From Nocardiopsis terrae (GTDB lineage Bacteria > Actinomycetota > Actinomycetes > Streptosporangiales > Streptosporangiaceae), in assembly GCF_014651695.1 (NCBI RefSeq), contig NZ_BMXJ01000007.1, forward strand, positions 140,509-204,508: DNA of 64,000 nucleotides, read 5' to 3'. Each line of letters starts with the position of its first letter. The first letter of the stretch is position 1. Below the pieces are notes generated by a model that worked only from the letters and a program-made list of their open reading frames with translations, was not told the DNA's origin and searched no databases. Below are positions 25,786 to 34,909 of the stretch, in pieces. The translations under genes were made by a program, and so were the position numbers.

Positions 25786-28700
25786 GTGGATCTGCCCACG
25801 TACACCAACATCTGGCGTATCGAGAAGCGGCTGTACAAGCTCTACGATTTCCGGCTGCCCATGCCGCTCCCGGTGGGTACCTTCGGGGTCGCCCTGGGCG
25901 TGTTCGCGCTGTGGGTGGTGCTGCTGAGCATCCTCAACGCCCCGTTCGACTTCGGCAACGGCTGGCACCTGGTGCTGTGGGTCGTTCCGCCGGGCGTGAT
26001 CACCGTGCTGGCCACCCGGCCGGTGGTCGAGGGAAAACGCCTCACCGAGCTGCTCATCTCGCAGGCGCGCTTCCTCGTCGAGGCTCGCGTCTACACCCGC
26101 CTGGCTCCCGAGTACGAGCCCGCCGAGGCCCGGGTCTCGGCCCGGGTGTGGCACCGGGACCCCGACGCCGGGCCCCTGCCCCTGACCCGGAGTGCGGCCC
26201 GTCGCGTCCAGGCGGAGGAGGCCGCCGAGCGGGAGCTCGCCGCCGTCTCCGAGGACGCGGATCAGGAATTGGCCGCAGAGGAGCACCCGGCCGCGGGGAG
26301 CAGCGGTCTGCGCGCCGACCCCGAGGCCGCGCCGCCGCTGCGCGGTGTGCCCGTCGGCGCCGCGTCCCGCCCCGCCCCCGGGCCGGCCCCCGTGGCCGAG
26401 CCCGTGTCCCGTCCGGCCCCCGGCCCCGACGACTCCGTCGAGTACACCCCCGTCCGTGAGCACACCTCCGCCCGGAGGGTTCCGTCCGTTGCCGCCGCCG
26501 CTTCGGGCGGGCACGGCCCGGTCGGATCCGGTACCGCACCGATCGGGGGGGAGGGTGCCGTGGCGGAGCAGCAGGACGGGTCCCGGCACCTGGCGCTGGC
26601 CGCCGACACCCCCGGGTACGAGGACCGTGCCCGGTCCGGGGTGGGCCGCCGTGTCCTCAACTACTTCGGCTTCGGCCTGGGGGCCGAACCCGGCGCTGAC
26701 GGTTCCGTCCCGGACGGGGGCGGGCACCACGGCGGGCGGACCGGTGACGGCGGCCCGGACGGGGGCCGTGGCCGCCGGGGGCCGGAACGGGATCTGCCCG
26801 AGGGGGCCGACGACACCGGTGAGGGCTTCGACGAACCGCTCTACGTCACCGAGGAGGACGAGCAGCGCGACCGTGACGAGTGGTTCGCCCAGCTGCGCGC
26901 CTCCTCCGGCCACACCCCCCTCGGACTGACCTCCAAGGGCGCCTACGCCTCCAGCGAGACGGGTGCCATGAGCAGCGCCGACCTCGCCGACGCGGTCACC
27001 CCGGACGCACCCGGCCCCGCGCGGGACGCGGAAGAGCGGCGTCGTGCCGAGCAGATCGCGGAGGCCCGGGCGCCGGAGGGGACGGGCGAGGAGTCCGCCG
27101 CCGCCCGTCGCCTGCGCGGTCGGGTCCAGGGCATCAGAGTGGCCAAGGACCTCGCGGACCGCCGTGAGAGCCCCGTTGACGAGGAGGGGCCCGCCCTGGA
27201 GGCGGGCCCGGAACCGGCCCCGGTGCGTGAACGCGTCCGCCCGGCCCGGCCCGAGCCCGGAACCAGGGCCCGGGGGCAGGCCCTCCCGGACAGCGGGGGA
27301 GCCGGCCCGGACCGGTCGGCGAAGGCCCGCCGCCAGGGGCGCCCGCACGCCGCTCCGTGGGCGCTCGGAGCCGACGAGGAGGGGAACCGTCCGGGCTCCG
27401 GGGGAGGGACCGACTACCCGGACCTGTCCGACTACGCCGCCCGCTACGCCGCCGCCACCGGACGCCCCACGGCGGCCGGTGAGGTGTCCGCGGCGCCGTG
27501 GCTGCCCCCGGCCTCCGGCACGCCCGAGGAGGCCGTACCGGGCGGGGAACAGGACCAGGAACAGAGCGGGCCGGGGCCGCGCGAGGAGGGGGGCGACGCC
27601 GGGATCGGCCGGTCCGAGGCCGGGCCGCAGGCCTCCCACGCCGCGACCGGCCTCGGAGCCGCCCGCCGGACCGGATCCGAGCCGGAGGCCGCGACCGAAC
27701 CAGCGGACGGGGCGGGCACCGAACCGTCGGCGGGGGCCGCGCCCGCCTCCGTCCCGGCTGACGGGGCCGCCAAACCGCCGCTACAGCTGGACCACGGTAC
27801 CGGCGAGCACGAGGCTGTGCCGGTGGAGCCCGCTCCGGAGGACCCCGCCGAGCGCGGCCCGGAATGGTCCGAGCACATGTCCGTGCTCGACCAGCATCTG
27901 ATCAAGGCCGACACCCCGGCCCCGCCGCGGCCCAAGTTCGCCGACGCCGTGCCCTCCGGGGAGCGCGCGGACGAGCACAGGGACCCCTCGGAGTGGTTCG
28001 ACGACGGTAAGCGCCGCCACCCGGACCAGCCCAAGGTGGGGGACCGCGACAACCCGGTGATCGCGGTCAGCGAGCTCCGGGAGGAGCGCCGCGCCGCTGC
28101 CGAGGCGCGCGAGCGGCAGGCCCGCGAACAGCAGGCCCGGGAGCGGGCCGCGCGGGAGCGGCAGGACCGGGAGCGGGTTGTTCGGGAGGAGGCGGAGGCC
28201 GAGCGCCGCACGGCCGGAGCCGCCGCCGAGCCGGACGAGGGGCCCAAGCCGCCCACGCAGCTGGACCACGGCACGGGTGAGCTCGTGAGCTTCGCGGAGG
28301 TCCGCAAGGACCCCGCCCCTGCAGAGTCCGGGCCCGCGTCCGGGCACGGGGCCGGGACGGCTTCCCCGGAGCCCGCGGCCTCGGCACCCGATTCCGCCTC
28401 CGAGTCGGGGTCTGTGTCCGGGGCCGCGGCCAGGAGGACCGAGGCCGAGCTCGCCGAGGCGGAGGCGGACGCGCTCCGCGCCCGTCGGGCCCCTGCCGTG
28501 GCCGAGACCGAACCGGAGGCCCCGGCCCGTTCCGACCGGCTGTCCCGGACGATGCGGGCCGCCTCCACCACCCCGGCCGCTTCGGCGGACTCTTCGGCCG
28601 CCCCGGCGGGATCCCCGGCCGCAGGAGAGGGCGGGTCACAGGCCCGGGCGGAGCAGACGGCTGCGGAGCCGACCGCTCCGGAAGCCGAGGAGAGCACGAC

Positions 28701-29853
28701 GGACGCTCCCCAGGGCGCCCCGGGGGAGCACGACCTGCACGACGGGGTCTTCCACCGGGTCGCGCAGAACGCCCGGCGCATCGGTCAGCTTTTCGGCCAG
28801 CCCGTCCCGGGGGAGGAACCCGAACCGACCCGCGGTTCCGGCCCCGCGTCCGCCGACACGGACCCGGCCAAGCCCGAACTGGAACTCGACCACGGCACCG
28901 GCGAGCAGGCCCGCCTGGGGGACACCCCCAACGGGGTGCCCTCGCAGCGGCCCGAACCCGAGTCGGCCAGGCAGGCCGAGGAACCCGCCGCCGACTCCGG
29001 CGGTACCCGCGGCTGGCGCCGTCTGGCCAAGGTCGTCACCGGGGGAGGGGCACCGGTCCGCTCGGACCTGCCCGCCAGCGACATCGAGCGTTTGCGCATC
29101 CCGCTGGCCGAACCCCGTTCCCTGGTCGTCCTCGGCTGCACCGGTGGCGCCGGGCAGACGGTGACCGCCCTGATGGTCGGGCACACCCTCGCCGCGCACC
29201 GCGACGACCGGGTGGTGGCGGTCGACGTCAACCCCGGCCCGAACGGCCTGTCCCGCCGGGTCGGCGCGCAGGCCCCGGAGACCCTCACCGCGTTGTTGGC
29301 CAACGCCGACGCCGTGGACGAGTACGACCGGATGCGTTCCTACGCTGGCCGGGCCGGGACCGGGCTGGAGGTCGTCCAGACCCTGGACGACCCCTATGTC
29401 CAGACCCTGGACGACCGCGACTACGGCCAGCTCACCGGTCTGCTCGGCGGGTTCTACGGTGTGACGCTGCTGGACCCGGCCGCCACGGGTGTGGCCCGGG
29501 CCCTGCCGGTGGCCGACGGGCTCGTCCTGGTGGCGCCGGCCAGCGCGGACGCCGAGCGCGCGGTCTCGATGACCTTCGAGTGGTTGGACGGCAACGGCTA
29601 CGGCGCGCTCAGGGCCAACTCGGTCCTGGTGGTCAACGGGGTGAGCAAGCGCAGCCTCCAGGACGTGGACGCCGCGGAGCGGGTGGCCCGCGGCCGCTGC
29701 CGTGCGATCGTGCGGATCCCGTGGGACGACCACCTGGGATCCTCGTACACGAAGATCGACGTCGGTGCCCTGCGCCCGGCCACCAAACGCGCGCACGGGG
29801 CCCTGGGCGGGGTTCTGGTCAACGCCCTGGCACCCGCCTCCACGGCCACCTGA
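25786..29853 (+). CDS. TcpE membrane module fused through a long disordered linker to a MinD/ParA-like ATPase
   Basis: 1355 aa. Residues 1-110 are a TcpE domain: amphipathic YTNIWRIEKRLYKLYDFRLP, then helices at 30-50 and 61-77, then ATRPVVEGKRLTELLISQAR. Residues 130-1090 are low complexity (Ala/Glu/Pro/Gly/Arg) with three copies of the motif LDHGTGE (about 668, 826, 1034), each preceded by KP-rich sequence. Residues 1100-1350 are a MinD-like domain: RSLVVLGCTGGAGQTVTALM, DDRVVAVDVNPGPNGLSRRV, GVTLLDPAAT and VLVVNGVSKRS. The P-loop is degenerate, with Gln (1124) where the catalytic Lys is expected; this resembles EspI-type ATPases of ESX systems. GTG 25786 has GGGAGG upstream. The combination suggests a membrane-tethered regulator of the transfer-like channel. 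Confidence 0.8.
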   Translation: MDLPTYTNIWRIEKRLYKLYDFRLPMPLPVGTFGVALGVFALWVVLLSILNAPFDFGNGWHLVLWVVPPGVITVLATRPVVEGKRLTELLISQARFLVEARVYTRLAPEYEPAEARVSARVWHRDPDAGPLPLTRSAARRVQAEEAAERELAAVSEDADQELAAEEHPAAGSSGLRADPEAAPPLRGVPVGAASRPAPGPAPVAEPVSRPAPGPDDSVEYTPVREHTSARRVPSVAAAASGGHGPVGSGTAPIGGEGAVAEQQDGSRHLALAADTPGYEDRARSGVGRRVLNYFGFGLGAEPGADGSVPDGGGHHGGRTGDGGPDGGRGRRGPERDLPEGADDTGEGFDEPLYVTEEDEQRDRDEWFAQLRASSGHTPLGLTSKGAYASSETGAMSSADLADAVTPDAPGPARDAEERRRAEQIAEARAPEGTGEESAAARRLRGRVQGIRVAKDLADRRESPVDEEGPALEAGPEPAPVRERVRPARPEPGTRARGQALPDSGGAGPDRSAKARRQGRPHAAPWALGADEEGNRPGSGGGTDYPDLSDYAARYAAATGRPTAAGEVSAAPWLPPASGTPEEAVPGGEQDQEQSGPGPREEGGDAGIGRSEAGPQASHAATGLGAARRTGSEPEAATEPADGAGTEPSAGAAPASVPADGAAKPPLQLDHGTGEHEAVPVEPAPEDPAERGPEWSEHMSVLDQHLIKADTPAPPRPKFADAVPSGERADEHRDPSEWFDDGKRRHPDQPKVGDRDNPVIAVSELREERRAAAEARERQAREQQARERAARERQDRERVVREEAEAERRTAGAAAEPDEGPKPPTQLDHGTGELVSFAEVRKDPAPAESGPASGHGAGTASPEPAASAPDSASESGSVSGAAARRTEAELAEAEADALRARRAPAVAETEPEAPARSDRLSRTMRAASTTPAASADSSAAPAGSPAAGEGGSQARAEQTAAEPTAPEAEESTTDAPQGAPGEHDLHDGVFHRVAQNARRIGQLFGQPVPGEEPEPTRGSGPASADTDPAKPELELDHGTGEQARLGDTPNGVPSQRPEPESARQAEEPAADSGGTRGWRRLAKVVTGGGAPVRSDLPASDIERLRIPLAEPRSLVVLGCTGGAGQTVTALMVGHTLAAHRDDRVVAVDVNPGPNGLSRRVGAQAPETLTALLANADAVDEYDRMRSYAGRAGTGLEVVQTLDDPYVQTLDDRDYGQLTGLLGGFYGVTLLDPAATGVARALPVADGLVLVAPASADAERAVSMTFEWLDGNGYGALRANSVLVVNGVSKRSLQDVDAAERVARGRCRAIVRIPWDDHLGSSYTKIDVGALRPATKRAHGALGGVLVNALAPASTAT

Positions 29854-29873
29854 GCCGCGGCCCTTCGCACGCA

Positions 29874-29910
29874 CACGGCGGCCCGCCCCGACCGGGGGCG
29901 GGCCGCCGTG
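29874..29910. terminator. Bidirectional hairpin after the TcpE-MinD gene
   Basis: Perfect 16-bp stem (29874-29889 with 29895-29910) and 5-nt loop, starting 20 nt after the stop; convergent with ectD. Confidence 0.82.
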
Positions 29911-29928
29911 GTGTCGCCTCCACAACCG

Positions 29929-29985
29929 TGATCTTGCCCGTAGTGCAGGGCTCGACGACCGAGGACTGCACTGGGGGCAAGATCA
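29929..29985. repeat. 20-bp imperfect inverted repeat, TGATCTTGCCC ends
   Basis: Arm 29929-29948 and the reverse complement of 29966-29985 agree at 18 of 20 positions, with 17 nt between. The TGATCTTGCCC/GGGCAAGATCA ends are much less GC-rich than the context. Could be a second terminator, a short intergenic repeat or a MITE remnant. Confidence 0.6.
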
Positions 29986-30000
29986 TGCTCGGGTTCGGAG

Positions 30001-30906
30001 TTACCGGCCGACGGGTGTGTTCTCCCGGGCGGCGAGGAACTCCGGGCGGGCGCCGTTGGCGCTGAACGGTTTCGTGCACGCGTTGTCCACGCTGTTGAAA
30101 ACGATGAACACGTTGGAGCGCGGGTAGGGCGTGATGTTGCCGCCGGAGCCGTGCATGCAGTTGGAGTCGAACACGGTCACGTCGCCCGCCGATCCGGTGA
30201 GCACGTCGATGCCGTGCCGGTCGGCCAGCATCGTCAGGGACGCCTGGTCCGGGGTGCCCACGTGCTGGCTCTTCAGCGAGGAGCGGTAGTGGTCGTCCGG
30301 GGTCTCGCCCACACAGGACACGAAGGTCCGGTGCGACCCGGGCATGATCATCAGGGCACCGTTGTGGGTGTAGTTGTCGGTGAGCGCCACGGAGAAACTG
30401 ACCGCCCGCATGCGGGGCATGCCGTCCTCGGCGTGCCAGGTCTCGAAGTCCGAGTGCCAGTAGAACGAACCGCCGCCGAAGCCCGGCTTGTAGTTGACGC
30501 GGCTCTGGTGCACGTACACGTCGGATCCGAGGATCTGGCGGGCGCGGTTGACGAGGCGCGGGTCGTTCACGAGGTCACGGAAGACCTTGCTGACCTTGTG
30601 CACCTCGAAGACCGAACGCACCTCCTCGGAGGACGGTTCGACGACCACGCGCTCGTCGGCGCGCAGCGCGGGGTCGGAACTGAGCCGTCGGAGCTCGGCG
30701 CGGTAGGCCTCGACCTCCTGCGGGTTCACCATCGACTCGACCTGTGTGTAGCCGCGGCGGTCGTAGCCCTCCAGTTCCCCTGAGGTGAACGGGCCTCCTT
30801 CGGAGCCCTGCCAGACGACGGGGTCCCTGCGGTAGAGCAGGGACGGTTCGGTGGCCTTTCGGGTCGGGTACTCGTCCGCGGTCGGAAGATCCATTTGCAG
30901 AGTCAT
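30001..30906 (-). CDS. ectD: Ectoine hydroxylase (Fe(II)/2-oxoglutarate dioxygenase)
   Basis: Converts ectoine to 5-hydroxyectoine, using O2 and 2-oxoglutarate, in the cytoplasm. The 301-aa product carries the EctD signature FYWHSDFETWHAEDGMPRMR; iron ligands H151, D153 and H252 fit the positions known for EctD (146, 148, 248). YVHQSRVNYKPGFG and GALMIMPGSHRTFVSCVGET are also typical. ATG 30906 (MTLQMDLPTADEY) has GAGGGGAAC upstream; ATG 30960 would add 18 residues with no Shine-Dalgarno. No ectA, ectB or ectC lies nearby, so it is an orphan ectD that relies on a distant ectABC or imported ectoine. Confidence 0.93.
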   Translation of the reverse strand: MTLQMDLPTADEYPTRKATEPSLLYRRDPVVWQGSEGGPFTSGELEGYDRRGYTQVESMVNPQEVEAYRAELRRLSSDPALRADERVVVEPSSEEVRSVFEVHKVSKVFRDLVNDPRLVNRARQILGSDVYVHQSRVNYKPGFGGGSFYWHSDFETWHAEDGMPRMRAVSFSVALTDNYTHNGALMIMPGSHRTFVSCVGETPDDHYRSSLKSQHVGTPDQASLTMLADRHGIDVLTGSAGDVTVFDSNCMHGSGGNITPYPRSNVFIVFNSVDNACTKPFSANGARPEFLAARENTPVGR

Positions 30907-31535
30907 GCCGTTCCCCTCGGTGAGGGTGCTCCTCTCAGAATCGGGTTCTCCGTACGACATGCGAACTTAACAAACTTACGCGGGGAGGATATCCGGCGGC
31001 CTTTTCGTCGCGGGTTTACGGATCGGGCCGCTGGGTAGTACAGCCATACTATATGGGCCAAAACATATTTCTCGGCGGCTTTGCCCGTAGGTTTTCGGTG
31101 CCCCCGCTCCGCTTTTCGGTAGTGTTCACCTGCGCGGTGTCGCGGAGGGTGATCGTCTGGCCCTCCAGGAGCCGTCTGTTTGTAATCATCCCAGGTCGTC
31201 CACTTGCAGCGGCGGATCTCAGGCTCTGAGCCGCTTCGGCGCATCTGTGCATGTGATCTATTTCACATACATCTGGTGCGGCTCGCGGTGCAATGCCGAG
31301 GGGTGTTTCCACCGCTGCCGGAGGCCCGGAGGCGCGCTACTGCCCGTGCTCCCGCACGCGACTTTGCACGCCACTCGGCACGCGACTCCACGCGCCGCCG
31401 CGCGTGTCTTCCGAGTTCTCTACCCGTGCCCTCCGGTTCACACGGAATTACCCCCGCGGGTACTGGCATGAAAGGCTTTGCCGTCCCACAGTGGTGGGGT
31501 CCGTATTTCCTCGACCCGCTCAAGAGGAGAACTCA
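30907..31535. other. Divergent regulatory region between ectD and the secreted nuclease gene
   Basis: 629 bp with no supported gene; short minus-strand frames at 30903-31312 have no coding character or start signal. An AT-rich island at 31040-31075 (CATACTATATGGGCC, AACATATTTC) and A/T-rich 30960-30980 would suit promoters for ectD. Nothing resembling a known riboswitch was recognised. Confidence 0.5.
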
Positions 31536-32210
31536 GTGCCCCTTCCGCCCAAGCCCCCCTCCCCCCGTGTGCTCGCTCGCGCCGCAGCCGCGGTCTCGGC
31601 CGTCGCGGTGGCGATGGTCCTCGGCTGGTCCGCCCCGGCCGCCGCCGACCACACCCTTCCTCCGAACATCCCCGGCGACTTCGCGGCCCAGTCCCAGCTG
31701 GACTCGCTCACCGTCGCAGCCAAGGGCCCGCAGTCCGGCTACGACCGAAGCCTCTTTCCGCACTGGTACGTGGTCGACAGCCCCTGCACGGCCCGCCAGG
31801 TCGTGCTCCAGCGGGACGGCCACGGCGTCGTGACCGACTCCGGCTGCCAGCCCACCGCCGGGAGCTGGTGGAGCGCCTTCGACGACGAGTGGGTGCACGA
31901 CGTCCCCGGCGACATCAGCGTCGACCACATGGTCCCGCTCAGCGAGGCCTGGAAGACCGGCGCCGCCGACTGGTCCACCTCCCGCCGCGCCGACTTCGCC
32001 AACGACGTCACGAGTTCCCAGCTGTGGCTGGCCACCCCGTCCAGCAACAGCACCAAGGGGGACAGGGACCCCTCGGAGTGGATGCCGACCAACACCGCCG
32101 TCCACTGCGACTACGCCAAGTCCTGGATCAACGTGAAGTACGTCTACGACCTCACCATCACCTCCTCCGAGGAGTCCGCCCTCCAGAGCACCCTCGACAC
32201 CGCCTGCTAG
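31536..32210 (+). CDS. Secreted HNH-type nuclease (DUF1524 family)
   Basis: 224 aa. The N terminus (VPLPPKPPSPRVLARAAAAV, SAVAVAMVLGW, SAPAAA then DHTLPP) is a classical signal peptide. The body has the nuclease pattern: RQVVLQRDGHGV, CQPTAGSWWSAFDDEW, then DISVDHMVPLSEAWKTGAAD with the catalytic His in D-H-M-V-P-L, and later SNSTKGDRDPSEWMPTN, whose K-G-D-R-x-P supplies the metal-site residues. This is the GmrSD/DUF1524 HNH fold, exported to degrade external nucleic acid. Start GTG 31536 follows AGAGGAGA. Monocistronic with a weak hairpin after it. Confidence 0.9.
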   Translation: MPLPPKPPSPRVLARAAAAVSAVAVAMVLGWSAPAAADHTLPPNIPGDFAAQSQLDSLTVAAKGPQSGYDRSLFPHWYVVDSPCTARQVVLQRDGHGVVTDSGCQPTAGSWWSAFDDEWVHDVPGDISVDHMVPLSEAWKTGAADWSTSRRADFANDVTSSQLWLATPSSNSTKGDRDPSEWMPTNTAVHCDYAKSWINVKYVYDLTITSSEESALQSTLDTAC

Positions 32211-32222
32211 CGGACGGCGCCT

Positions 32223-32250
32223 GTCGGCCGGACGGCGACGGCCGGCCGAC
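32223..32250 (+). terminator. Weak hairpin after the secreted nuclease gene
   Basis: Nine-bp perfect stem (32223-32231 with 32242-32250), 10-nt loop, 13 nt past the stop. Confidence 0.45.
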
Positions 32251-32386
32251 GGCGTGCGGCTCGGCCCCTCGTACGGGGCCGGGCCCACTCCGGTCCGGGA
32301 CCCCTGCGGAACCCCGGTGACCCGCCCCCGCCCGGGGTTCTGGCGCGCCGAAACGGTCCCGGCTTCTCAGCCACAGCCGGATGCAG

Positions 32387-32410
32387 CACTATGGGTGATG
32401 TTTCAAGGGC
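32387..32410 (+). promoter_or_regulatory. Shared promoter-region motif, copy B (tcpF unit)
   Basis: CACTATGGGTGATG followed by TTTCAAGGGC, 37 bp before the tcpF Shine-Dalgarno region. It aligns with the copies at 24286 and 41852; weaker than those two. Confidence 0.4.
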
Positions 32411-32446
32411 GGAACCGTCAGCGCTGTCACGAGGAAGGGCGAGCAG

Positions 32447-34909
32447 ATGACCGGCACCAGGGGGACCCGTGGGGCGACCCGCCTCGCGGTCCGCTACTTC
32501 GACGACCGTGTGCTCTTCAGCGACAACGAGGCCTGGGCCTACTTCCGGCTCCCCACGGTGTCCTACGAGTTCACCACCCCCGAGGAACGCCAGGCGCTCG
32601 CCACCAACATCACCATCGCCCTCGCCGCCATCCGGATGAACGACGCCGAGGTGCACCTGCGCGTCGCCCACCGCACCTACCCGGCCGCCCAGTGGGCGAC
32701 CCGGCTGGACGGGACCGCCGACGCCGGACCCGGCTGGTACGACTACCTCGACGAGATGTACCGGCACGTGTGGGCCAAGGACTTCTGGACCAAGGAGGTC
32801 TACCTGGGCGTGCGCCTGGGCCTGCGCAACGCGGGCGCGGGCCTGGGCCTGTTCTCCCAGCTCTTCGGCGCCTACCAGCGCACCGAGCAGATCCTCGGGA
32901 TCGAGGACGACGCGATCGACGACAAGGAGATCGCCCGCTGGACCGACCAGTCCGAACGGCTGGGCCGCGCCCTGGCCGCCAGCTCCCTGCACGCCCGGCA
33001 CGCCACCTCCGACGAGGTCGCCTGGCTCATCCGGCACGCGGTCAGCGGCACCGCCGAGGAGCCCCGCCCCTCCGCCGCGGGCCGCCGCACCTGGGGCCGG
33101 GGCGAGATCGAGGCGCTCGTGGACGGGGTGGTGCACAACGGCCGCTCCATGCTCCGCCTCGAACAGCCCGCCGGGTCCACCTACGTGGCGTTCCTGTCGT
33201 TCGCCCGCTTCCCGGACCTCATGCCCTTCCCCGACGGCGAGCCCTGGCTGCACCACGCGGACGCGCTGCCCTTCCCCGTCGAGATCTCGCTCCGGATGAA
33301 GCTGATCCCGCCGGCGAAGGCCTCCAAGGACGTCGGCCGCAAACTCGCGCACGCCCGCGACATGGACGCCCACATCCGCGAGGCCGGGGTCGAGGCGCCG
33401 ATCGCGCTCGCCGAGCAGATCGACGCCGCCCGCATGCTGGAGCACGGCATCACCAAGGAGCGGCTGCCGTTCGTGTACGGCTGGCACCGGCTCATGGTCT
33501 CCGCGCCCACCGAACGCCTCCTCGGCCAGCACGTCGAGGCGGTCGTGGAGCACTACCGCGACATCGGCATCGACGTCATCAACTCCACCGGCGACCAGTT
33601 CTCCCTGTTCAACGAGTCCCTGCCCGGCGACCGCATCCGCCTGAACGCCTACGCCCAGCGCCAGCCGCTGCGCACCATCGCGGGCGGCATGCCCACCGCC
33701 ACCGTCGACGTCGGCGACCGCGAGGACGGCCGGGGCGGAGGCTGGATCGGCCCCTACGTCGGCGAGACCATCGGCCGGGCGCGGTCCATCGTGCACTTCG
33801 ACCCGATGGTCGCCGCGGCCCGCAACCGCCCCACCGCCATCGCCATCACCGGCGAGCCCGGCGGCGGCAAGACCACCCTCGCGCTGCTCATGATCTACCA
33901 GCTGGCGCTACGCGGGGTCACGGTCGCCGCCATCGACCCCAAGGGTGACGCCGAGTCCCTCGTGGAGCTGCTCAAGCACCGCGGCCGGAAGGCCAGGATC
34001 ATGTCGCTGGGGTCGGCCCAGCCCGGCCTGCTCGACCCCTTCGCCTTCGGTGACGACCTCGCCGCCAAGAAGACCATGGCGACCGAGACGCTGCGCCTGC
34101 TGCTGCCACGGATGAGCGAGGAGCGCGAGTCGGCGATGATCCAGGCGGTCGCCACGGTCGCCAACCAGCCCCAGCCCTCCCTGGCCAAGGTCGTCGACCA
34201 CCTGGTCTCCTCCGAGGACGCCGCCTCCCGCAACCTGGGGGCGGTCCTCGGGTCCATGTCGGAGATGCGGCTGGCCTCGCTGTGCTTCGACCCCCAGGGT
34301 GAGGCGCGCATCGACACCGAGGGGTGGACCACCGTGTTCACCCTGGGCGGACTCACCCTGCCCGACTCCGGCGTCAACCGCGACGACTACTCCTACGAGC
34401 AGCGGCTGTCCGTCGCACTCCTCTACCTGGTCTCCCAGTTCGCCCGCCGCCTGATGAACGGCCTCGACCGGCGCCTGCCCAAGGCGATCTTCCTCGACGA
34501 GGCGTGGGCGGTCACCTCCACCCCCGAGGGCGCCAAACTCGTCCCCGAGGTCTCCCGGATGGGTCGGTCCCGCAACACCGCGCTCATCCTGGTGTCGCAG
34601 AACGCGGGTGACATGCTCAACGAGCAGGTCACCAACTGCCTGTCCTCGGTGTTCGCCTTCCGGTCCAGCGAGGCCCACGAGGTGGCGGACGTGATGGCGC
34701 TGCTGGGCGTGGACTCCAACGAGGACCACATGGCGGTGCTCCGCAACCTCGGGAACGGGGAGTGCCTCTTCCGCGACCTCGACGGCCGGACCGGGCGGAT
34801 CGGTGTCGACCTGGTCTCCGAGGGCCTGCTGCACTGGCTGGACACCAACCCCACCCGCGAGCGGCCCGCGGGAGATTCCCTGGTGTCCGCTAACGGCCGC
34901 GACCAGTAG
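32447..34909 (+). CDS. VirB4/TcpF-type conjugation ATPase
   Basis: 820-aa motor ATPase. Residues 1-440 are the VirB4 N-terminal module (RLAVRYFDDRVLFSDNEAWA at the start). Residues 455-790 are the RecA-like ATPase: Walker A GEPGGGKTT (469-477, K475), KGDAESLVELLKHRG, Walker B AIFLDEAW (D684, E685) and SRMGRSRNTALILVSQNAGD with the sensor Gln, as in TraG_P-loop/AAA_10 proteins. In Tn916/pCW3 systems TcpF energises assembly of the mating channel at the membrane. ATG 32447 has GAAGGGCGAG upstream. Located apart from tcpCDE but under the related motif at 32387. Confidence 0.9.
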   Translation: MTGTRGTRGATRLAVRYFDDRVLFSDNEAWAYFRLPTVSYEFTTPEERQALATNITIALAAIRMNDAEVHLRVAHRTYPAAQWATRLDGTADAGPGWYDYLDEMYRHVWAKDFWTKEVYLGVRLGLRNAGAGLGLFSQLFGAYQRTEQILGIEDDAIDDKEIARWTDQSERLGRALAASSLHARHATSDEVAWLIRHAVSGTAEEPRPSAAGRRTWGRGEIEALVDGVVHNGRSMLRLEQPAGSTYVAFLSFARFPDLMPFPDGEPWLHHADALPFPVEISLRMKLIPPAKASKDVGRKLAHARDMDAHIREAGVEAPIALAEQIDAARMLEHGITKERLPFVYGWHRLMVSAPTERLLGQHVEAVVEHYRDIGIDVINSTGDQFSLFNESLPGDRIRLNAYAQRQPLRTIAGGMPTATVDVGDREDGRGGGWIGPYVGETIGRARSIVHFDPMVAAARNRPTAIAITGEPGGGKTTLALLMIYQLALRGVTVAAIDPKGDAESLVELLKHRGRKARIMSLGSAQPGLLDPFAFGDDLAAKKTMATETLRLLLPRMSEERESAMIQAVATVANQPQPSLAKVVDHLVSSEDAASRNLGAVLGSMSEMRLASLCFDPQGEARIDTEGWTTVFTLGGLTLPDSGVNRDDYSYEQRLSVALLYLVSQFARRLMNGLDRRLPKAIFLDEAWAVTSTPEGAKLVPEVSRMGRSRNTALILVSQNAGDMLNEQVTNCLSSVFAFRSSEAHEVADVMALLGVDSNEDHMAVLRNLGNGECLFRDLDGRTGRIGVDLVSEGLLHWLDTNPTRERPAGDSLVSANGRDQ

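Noticed and set aside
30961-31312. Small minus-strand genes between ectD and the nuclease
   Set aside because: No Shine-Dalgarno, no family character, and AT-shifted promoter-like composition.
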